64,000 bases of DNA from contig OX424570.1 in NCBI GenBank assembly GCA_949152475.1, forward strand, positions 16,736,694-16,800,693. Reading direction: 5' to 3'. Positions within the stretch are counted from its first letter, which is position 1; each line of letters starts with the position of its first letter. Below, in pieces: positions 57,001-64,000 of this stretch. This DNA comes from Terebella lapidaria. Its lineage: Eukaryota; Annelida; Polychaeta; Terebellida; Terebellidae. A model generated the notes under the pieces. The model was not told the origin of the DNA. It made no database searches and was given only the letters and a program-made list of their open reading frames with translations. A program made the translations under genes and the position numbers.

Positions 57001-59139
57001 AAATAACTGGACAGAAACTCGATAAAAACCTTCATGAAAGGCAAATAAGTTGCTTGTCTTCACTAGTCGTTCAATATTTGAATATTTCACACACGTGCTG
57101 GCATGATTGATTTCCTAAACACTGCAGCAAAGGACGGTGGCCACAACTTGACACAAAATTTTCATTTAAACCTTTTTGTTCTTGTCTTTTTTTTCAGCAC
57201 TGGTCTGACAGTTGATTTTCGCTGCGAATTCTTCTTAGTATGTTCAACAATAGATATAGTTATTAATTAGATCGCTATTGGCCTTGTCATTCATGATCAA
57301 CTCAACTCGTATAAGGATACTTGAACCAAAGCATGACATTGTTGCTTCATTTGACAGAATACATGGGCTTATTTTTACATGTCCGCAGAGGTGCTCACAA
57401 ATTTACCAAAAATACACTGAATTAATCGTTATGTACCATGATCGAGAGTAGTTCTGCATACACTTTGCATGCTAAATGCCATTGAAACAAAAAGCATACA
57501 TTTTTCATAACATGCAATGACAACTCAGTTTTTGGGTAACATGACAGATAGATAGGCCAATTTTTGTTCATTTCGTGTAATTAACTGTAAACTCTGAAAT
57601 TGTGGTGTCGATAAACATGATAAAAGAAATGATGATTTATCAATGAATTTTATAGACTTTTTCTGACTTTATCATGTTTAGAATGTGCAATATTTCTAAC
57701 CCAAGAATAGTGCTTTTCATAAAGATAAATGCTTGAAAATTACAATCATGTCAAAAGATGAAAATCATAATTTTATGAGATTGACAAATTGTCCAGTCAA
57801 ACTCTGTGATGTAATTCATTCACAAAATCATCCTGTCACACAGAAACATGCCCAGATGTTTACAATTCTGTGTTTACAATCTGTGAGTCAGTTTGGCCCT
57901 GACAGTCGTCTGTCCGTCCGTTCGTTCGACCGTCTGTCGAAGTGCAACTGCCTATTTCCCTCGATCTTTTTCTGCTGAAGTATGCCCCACTTTCCGGACA
58001 ATCAGAACAGATTCCATTCAAATTATGGAGAGTCGGAGACACATCAAACAGCATCTAAATGATCATGGACTCAAAGACTACAAGTCATCAAATAGAATTA
58101 TATTTGTATAGTTGAAATTTTGTCTGAAATGTCGTATCATTGTACATTAATTACATATACATGTATTTTGAAGATTTTGAGTTTTGCAAAAATATTGGCA
58201 ACATTTTGATTATACAGTTTGATTATAATCAAAGATTTTCTATACCAGGATAGTCCACTCAGGCCAAAACGGAAGCAACAAACCCCCTGGAGGTCAGACT
58301 GAGGAATTACCATATTTTCGTTTTTATGAATGAATATCTGTGACCAAAGCGTCATTTTAAATGAATGAAAACCGCGGTCACTATTGGAAATATATGAATC
58401 ATGATATAGGGCCCCTATAATAGGGGATTGAAGGGATTGAAGGCTACAGGTATATTATTCAGTGATTTTCTTGAATGTACCTCAAGTTTGACCTCATTCT
58501 TGCGTGCGCTGTAGCAGTAGGTCTTGCTTTGGCTCGTCGTGCTACTATTAGGACCAATAAAGTAATTATTATTATTACATTGACTCTAAATGAAACATGA
58601 AACAACACCTGCATCATGTGCATCATTGTAAAAAAAAAAAACAAATGCCTTAAAAATTGTTCATGTTGTTCATAGCCACTAGCAAATCAATGATGATAAG
58701 AAAAAAATTAACTCCATCTCTTCACAGACCTATTTCTCAACTCACTCCTGTTGATTGCAATAATGACAACTGAATTGACAGCGTGACATTCCAACTAAAC
58801 TACAAGCAATAAATATTTCAATCTGTGAAGTCACTGCCAATCAATGATATTACGCAGGGCACACCTGAATATGCAGTGCACGTCTTCTTTCGTTAAATAC
58901 TAATGAAGTGCAATGAGGCAAAATAATGTCGATAGATTGATATTTTCGTTTAAAATGAAGTTATTCAAATGCAACTAATATAACAAAGTTACGTGAAGAT
59001 ACAAAGTTACTGACACTCACTGATGATTTTTAAATAATATTTGGTTGAAATTGGCAAATGAATTCCAAGATTAGCCATGAATGTACCAATGAACGAGCTA
59101 TCATTTGAACAGTACTATTTGGCAATGATGGGAGTTGGT
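54096..59139. other. Upstream LARP4 region, no gene seen
   Basis: AT-rich. A G-run of 12 is at 54612-54623. An ATCGAT-rich stretch (about 56,320-56,690) resembles the one at 59,140-59,540. A GTCCGTCCGTTCGTTCG patch lies near 57,911. I looked for a LARP4 exon carrying an initiator ATG on the minus strand and saw none that I could defend. Confidence 0.5.
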
Positions 59140-59540
59140 TTGAATTTCACAATCTATCATCATCATCGATTTATAATCGGTTTCAGAAACCAACTGACTT
59201 TCGATTATTGATCGATTTAACCATGATATTATAATCAAGTGTTGCAGAGTCTTTACGGGCAGAATATATATTATAAGGGGAAATAATTTTATTGACAAAG
59301 TAAACACTGTATATAAGTATATAGTAATTCAGTTTACAACTTCATATTTCACAAGTTTGCAATTAAAAATTGGTATAAACTTAAGAAATACAGACTCTTT
59401 GTGGACTTCTCATGGATTACAAAGAACTTTTGCCACTTTTAGATAATCGATTATAGGATTTCATAATCGATCAACGAAATCGGTTTGACAAACCAACTGA
59501 CTTTCGAAAATAATCGATCATCAGCCCTCAGTACTATTTG
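59140..59540. repeat. ATCGAT-rich interspersed repeat with internal duplication
   Basis: AAACCAACTGACTTTCGA occurs at 59187-59204 and again at 59490-59507. Both copies are surrounded by ATCGATTA/TAATCGAT motifs. A related patch lies at about 56,320-56,690. It is probably a decayed transposable element; the family is not recognised. Confidence 0.5.
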
Positions 59541-60117
59541 GGCCTCAATCATCAACTTTTCTTTTAGGATGATGGGCATGAATGGGTCCCAAATCTTCTT
59601 TCTTGATCATAGGAAGGGGGAATAAAAATAAGTGATTTTGGACAGTTAAGTCTAAGATTTTCGAAATACATAGATCTAACAGTGATGGTAGTAGACTATG
59701 GCGTAGACTCAATTTGTTTGTTCAATCATGTCTGCAAAAATTTAGTGGGCTTTACAGTAATTTATTGGCACTTTAGCTTTATCACGTTAATATGGAAGGA
59801 ATAGGGGTCGGATGGGGTAAATAGGTACTGGAACGTACTATTTTCTATCGTGGATTTATTTTTCTGATTTCACGATAAGAATGAAACCATGAACTCAAAT
59901 CCTCACGAAACTAATTGTGGTGTTTCTATTTAGAGCATGGACATACAATAACGATATTGTGAAAAGAAAGGCAAGGTACAAAAACGCAAAATTAAATCGC
60001 CATACAACAGTATGATGTTTTGAAATAGAATTTGGGTTACTCTGGCCATTGCATATCATGGTACATGATGGTACAGGCTGTACTTCAAAACAATCATATT
60101 GTGATGTACAAATATTA

Positions 60118-60332
60118 CGAGCCATCCGTCCTAAATTCGCCGCATTCCCAAATTCGCCAACGTGGATTTCAGGCTTTGTAATGTAAATAAAACTAACAAG
60201 TTTGATCGTCAATCGAGACTCTGATATTCAATCTTGTTCCAGTAATTCATTTTCCACAAAACGAGCTTCTAAGTTCTGATAATATCGAGTTGGCGAATTT
60301 TGGGATGCGGCCAATTTAGGACGGATGGCTCG
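60118..60332. mobile_element. 215-bp TA-flanked MITE with 45-bp inverted ends
   Basis: CGAGCCATCCGTCCTAAATT at the left matches AATTTAGGACGGATGGCTCG at the right. The inverted ends extend to about 45 bp with few differences, and TA flanks both sides (60116-117 and 60333-334). A Tc1/mariner-type non-autonomous element is likely. Its family differs from the other MITEs here. Confidence 0.87.
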
Positions 60333-60340
60333 TACACATT

Positions 60341-60691
60341 ATGCAGTCCACACTTATTACAGAGTCACAGCATCTTTTTTTTGCCATCTTGTTTCATACT
60401 TATAACAGTGTTATATCCTACAATGGTATTAAAATGAATATCAACAATGAGCTGATCATGTTGATTTATTATATCATGCTGGATTACATGCTTGAAATCA
60501 TAGTAAAAAGTCAAGAGTGGATTGTGTTTCTTCAGGTGAGGTGACTCAAGAATACACCGATAATATATTTCAGTGTTTGTTGATAATCAGTTAACCATTT
60601 TTGTTTTGTTTAGATTTAATTTTTTTTCCCATCAATTTAGGATGATGGGCATGAATGGTCCCCAAATCTTCTTTCTTTGAGACTTACAATG
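60341..60691 (+). other. Weak candidate: two plus-strand exons
   Basis: An open frame ends '...SQEWIVFLQ' at donor CAG-gtgagg (60,535). It is followed 105 bases on by a 51-nt exon-like block (60,641-60,691) with acceptor atcaatttag, encoding 'DDGHEWSPNLLSLRLTM', and donor ATG-gtaagt. Both junctions are phase 0. A decayed copy of the short block lies at 59,568. No domain is recognised and no further exons were found, so this may be a gene remnant or chance. Confidence 0.22.
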
Positions 60692-60836
60692 GTAAGTGGT
60701 TACATGGAAAAACTCTTTCAAGGAATATCTAGGAGAATAGATATCTAGTCATTGACCCAATACGCAACTGAATACACAACTGAATACAGAATTTGTCAAC
60801 TCGATTTCAACCTTCCAGAAGCACACTATCATATGC

Positions 60837-60861
60837 TATATATATATATATATATATATAT
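60837..60861. repeat. (TA)n microsatellite
   Basis: About 12 TA units. Confidence 0.95.
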
Positions 60862-61098
60862 GGTACCAGTAGCAAAAAAAAACATCTTCCAAAACAGAAC
60901 TAAAAATGTCTGAAGCCACACACTCTTCCACTCCACTTGTTTTGTCTTGCCAGAACCACTTCTCATTCCACTGTTATAACTTGAAGAATTTGAGAACCAA
61001 CACATGATGCATGCAACATCGTTTCCAATACTTGTTGTGTCCATTGCACAGTGGACAAACACACTTTGTATAGATCTAGATCTATGTAATGTTGTCTA

Positions 61099-61146
61099 TT
61101 CGATCCAGATTTTAGATATAGATTATAATATAGACTCTGGATCGAA
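61099..61146. repeat. Short inverted repeat
   Basis: TTCGATCCAGA (61099-61109) and TCTGGATCGAA (61136-61146) form perfect 11-bp arms around a 26-base AT-rich loop. Confidence 0.7.
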
Positions 61147-61489
61147 AGGACAAAATTTACAATCATAATAATGATTTCATGCTCAGATCTGGATATGTAG
61201 TAGTAGAAGGGTGAACATGTACATTAGTAAACTCGTGTTCAAAGAACATGGCTGGGAAACATTGAGAAAAAATTAGTGGAATTCGTCGACTGACATTCGG
61301 TAGTTCAGTGAATGGTTCACAGCCTTCAGGAGTCAGTGAAAGTATGTGATAAACATGGCTGTTTACAGGCGAAACAACAGTTTGACAGTTATAACAACAT
61401 AGACAACACATGAAACACATGTCATAGCAATAAAACATACAAACATTCATGTTGTTTTCATGACAGATATTGCGAAATATTTGCGCGAG

Positions 61490-62320
61490 CAGCACGTGAC
61501 ATTCGAAGACAGGGAAAACATGGCGGATAGGTCAAAACGTGGGCTATGCAAGAATTCTGGGCGTTGGGTACTCACGTTGATTGGATTTTTTGCAACCTTG
61601 GAATCCAATTTGTACCGGTTTGAGCGGTCGTTTTGGGTAGAATATATATCCCTCTATCCGTATGGCAATTTATTATCCTCAAATTAGCGAGAAACTGGAC
61701 GAAAACCTGTGGAAATACAACACAGGTTCCGCGTCCAAGTTGTGGAAAATGTGTCCGTCGCTGTGTTGAAGATCACATGGACCAATCAGCGATCAATATG
61801 GCAACCATGCAAACCCGCAGCAAATACACAAATTTAATTTTCTGCATAATGTCTGAAATATTGCCTAGAATTAAATGATCACGTAATTTTGGGTCTTATG
61901 AGCTCATTAGCTACTTCAAAATATTGTTTTGAACAATTATTAGGTACTCGCAGATTTATGCAATTTGAAAAGATTTCGCCTGTTTTTGGCGGGAGGCGTG
62001 GCGAAGACACCGCAATGTCACGGTTTTCGCGAGTGGTGATTGGATAGAAATTTTCAGTAGTGCTCCATCGTAGCCTTGACCCTGACCTACATATTTGCTG
62101 AAAACATTTTATATTCGACAGAGGGCGCCACAAAACGGCAAATACTTGGGTACAGTATGATTCCGAAGCATCATTACGTAGCCACGTAGTCCTATCTCTG
62201 AGACGCTGTTACGCTGCGGAATTACGTAGCCACGAGCTTACCAAAGCGTGTGAAATCAATATTCCGTTTCCACGCAGGCCTCAGTGACCACTTGGCCTGT
62301 GGGGATTTCTTCCCGCCAGA
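61490..62320. promoter_or_regulatory. Promoter-like block, possibly the LARP4 5' end
   Basis: A GC-richer stretch with a dense set of core promoter motifs: E-box CACGTGAC (61493-61500), YY1-type AACATGGCGG (ATGGCGG at 61520-61526), CCAAT (61782-61786), E2F-like TTTGGCGGGA (61985-61994) beside a GC-box-like GGCGTGGC, inverted CCAAT (ATTGG, 62039-62043), two TTACGTAGCCACG repeats (about 62,174 and 62,222), and TTCCCGCC (62310-62317). There is no TATA box. It could drive LARP4 leftward, a gene to the right, or both. The start site is not seen. Confidence 0.38.
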
Positions 62321-63420
62321 CTATTGAAATTAAAATAACAATCTCATGTTTACAGTGAATATTCATGTTTGGAATCAATGTTTTTTAAACGATGAATAAC
62401 TATTGATGTTTCAAGTACGAGGAATAAATGTGACGTAGTGATGTTCGATATTTAATAGCAACAGCATGTAAAATATTTTGATGTCAGGACCTGCGGGGGG
62501 GGGGGGGGGTAGACCTAGGATATAAGAAACTGAAAAATATGCCGATTTTGATTTGATTTGGATTGTTGGATCAACTCGAAATTTTGTATAGGCCCTATTT
62601 CCTAAATGGGTGTGAAGCCGCAATTTTCCACCCAGACTCAGAATTTATCTAAAAATGAAAAAGCGCGAATGTTACATTTGGTCAAAAATGGGATCAAATG
62701 AATTCGAAACGAATTCAGGGCTTTTATCATGTTTATATAGACTACTTGTACATTATATTGATTTGGTACTGGAATGCATAGTCGAACGGTTTATAATAAA
62801 CGCATTTGTTTATTTTGAAGCAATAGATCACTCGAACATCGAATAAAACCCTGACCAGTGCAGACTCTGAAATTCTATGTTGAGGCAGAAATTTAACATT
62901 GAGGTAGATTGCCAATGTTTTCATTTTTTAGATAATAATTTGAAAGTTGGTGAAAAATTGCGGCTTGATACCAATTAGGACATACAAAATTCCAAATTGA
63001 TCCGACGATCCAAAACAAAACTACGACAAAAAGTGTCCGATTTGTAAGTGACCTGGAATTTAGTCGGTAGGCTAAATTCACTTTGACGCCAAACCAATGA
63101 AATAATATATATTGGTGACGGATTTAGAATTTGTCGAGAGGGGCGGTGCCTTCATAGGGGTGCCAGATTAGCAATATCTTTTGAGGTAATATATTATAGT
63201 AGATTTGTATACCTTTGATAATTACTCATTCATACAAGTGCAAATTTTGTAGGGGCCTAAGAGTTGGTTTTTCTACCCAACCTGGCTCAAAAACTGTCGA
63301 GTGGGACCCGTCCCCACCCTCGCCTCCTCTAAATCACTTTCTATGTCTATGCTCTAAATACACCCTTGCTTAGCCCTATAGACTAGCGATACATTTGAAA
63401 TATTCTAGTATTTACAGCAG
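62321..63420. other. AT-rich sequence, no gene seen
   Basis: Holds a G-run of 15 (62495-62509). No exon or known element is recognised. Confidence 0.5.
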
Positions 63421-63429
63421 GGCCAAGTA

Positions 63430-64000
63430 CGTGGCTTCAACGTTGGAACAACGTATATCGAAAACGTCGAAACAACGTTTGGTTTTGGTTGGTTGTAAAT
63501 TGGGACAACTTTTTAACCTTTGTCGAATGTCACTTTTTTCATTGTCAGAGTTTTAACGTTCGCCCAATGTCAGGTTTTCAACCTTGACTCAACGTCAGGG
63601 ATTTAACGTTGTTCCAATGTCAGGTTTCAAACGTTGATTCAACGTCAAGATTTTAATGCTGATCCAATGTCAGATTTTCAACGTTGATTCAACGTCAAGG
63701 TTTAAACGTTGGTCCAATGTTAAGTTTTCAACGTTGATTCAACGTCAGGGTTTTAACGTTGGTCCCATGTCAGGTTTTCAATGTACATACGTCAGGGTTT
63801 TAACGTTGGTCCAATGTCAAATTTTCAACGTCAGGGTTTAACCTTGCTCCAATGTCATGTTTTCAATGTTGATTCATTGTCAGGGTTTTAACGTTGGTCC
63901 AATGTCATGTTTTCAACGTTTATTCAGCATCAAGGTTTCAAAGTTGGTCGAATGTCAGGGTTTTAACTATGACCCACTAGCAGAAAAACAACGCTGAATC
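63430..64000. repeat. 50-bp satellite of paired 25-bp half-units, cut by the window edge
   Basis: The landmark TCAACGTC recurs at 50-bp steps (63589, 63639, 63689, 63739). Each unit has two half-units, one with AACGTTGATTCAACGTC and one with AACGTTGGTCCAATGTC. AACGTT is self-complementary, so single strands could fold. Later units are more diverged and shortened. The array continues beyond the window. Confidence 0.92.

Noticed and set aside
61460-61687. Plus-strand frame with Kozak-like AACATGGCGG, 'MADRSKRGLCKNSGRW'
   Set aside because: The ATGGCGG fits a YY1 site in a promoter block equally well; no good donor follows and no family is recognised.

Overview
The window is nuclear DNA of an animal, most likely a marine invertebrate (lophotrochozoan or invertebrate deuterostome; I cannot name the species). 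The reasons are GT-AG spliced genes with long AT-rich introns, several families of short TA-flanked inverted-repeat transposons, minisatellites and satellites, long G homopolymers, and a DIRS-type tyrosine-recombinase retrotransposon that is far richer in GC than its surroundings.

The main gene is a La-related protein 4 homologue (LARP4/LARP4B type) on the minus strand. I could assemble 17 coding exons between 53,724 and 12,004. Every splice phase closes and together they give 1,119 codons plus a stop: PABP-binding PAM2 motif, La motif, RRM, a long His/Ser/Arg-rich linker, and the conserved LARP4 C-terminal motifs, ending in an Arg/Asp/Tyr heptapeptide repeat. The first coding exon found (53,620-53,724) opens at a splice acceptor, so the transcript begins further right, possibly near the promoter-like block at 61.49-62.32 kb.

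Inside the 28.7-kb intron between LARP4 exons 1 and 2, on the same strand, lies a single uninterrupted open frame of about 1,565 codons (33,053-37,750). It encodes an acidic Ser/Thr-rich protein that I do not recognise. Its last codon before a good splice donor (33,122) is in phase 0, the same phase as LARP4 exon 2. It is therefore either an independent nested gene, with a TATA box near 38.12 kb, or a giant alternative 5' exon of LARP4.

Layout: 1-1,995 has no gene; 1,996-8,450 is a young, nearly whole DIRS-like element; 8,451-12,003 is LARP4 3' flank and probable 3' UTR; 12,004-24,943 holds LARP4 exons 17 to 2, with MITEs in introns; 24,944-33,052 is intron containing a 147-bp-period satellite; 33,053-37,750 is the giant ORF; 37,751-53,619 is intron with a candidate promoter, an inverted repeat pair and G-runs; 53,620-53,724 is LARP4 exon 1, whose 3' splice site has been copied into a 92-bp minisatellite; 54,096-64,000 is upstream sequence with MITEs, ATCGAT-rich repeats, a weak plus-strand exon candidate, the promoter-like block, and a 50-bp satellite running off the right end.

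Signals cutting across the window include seven perfect RFX X-box palindromes, two of them directly after LARP4 splice donors; a 14:1 strand bias of long G-runs; and repeated nuclear-receptor-type half sites.
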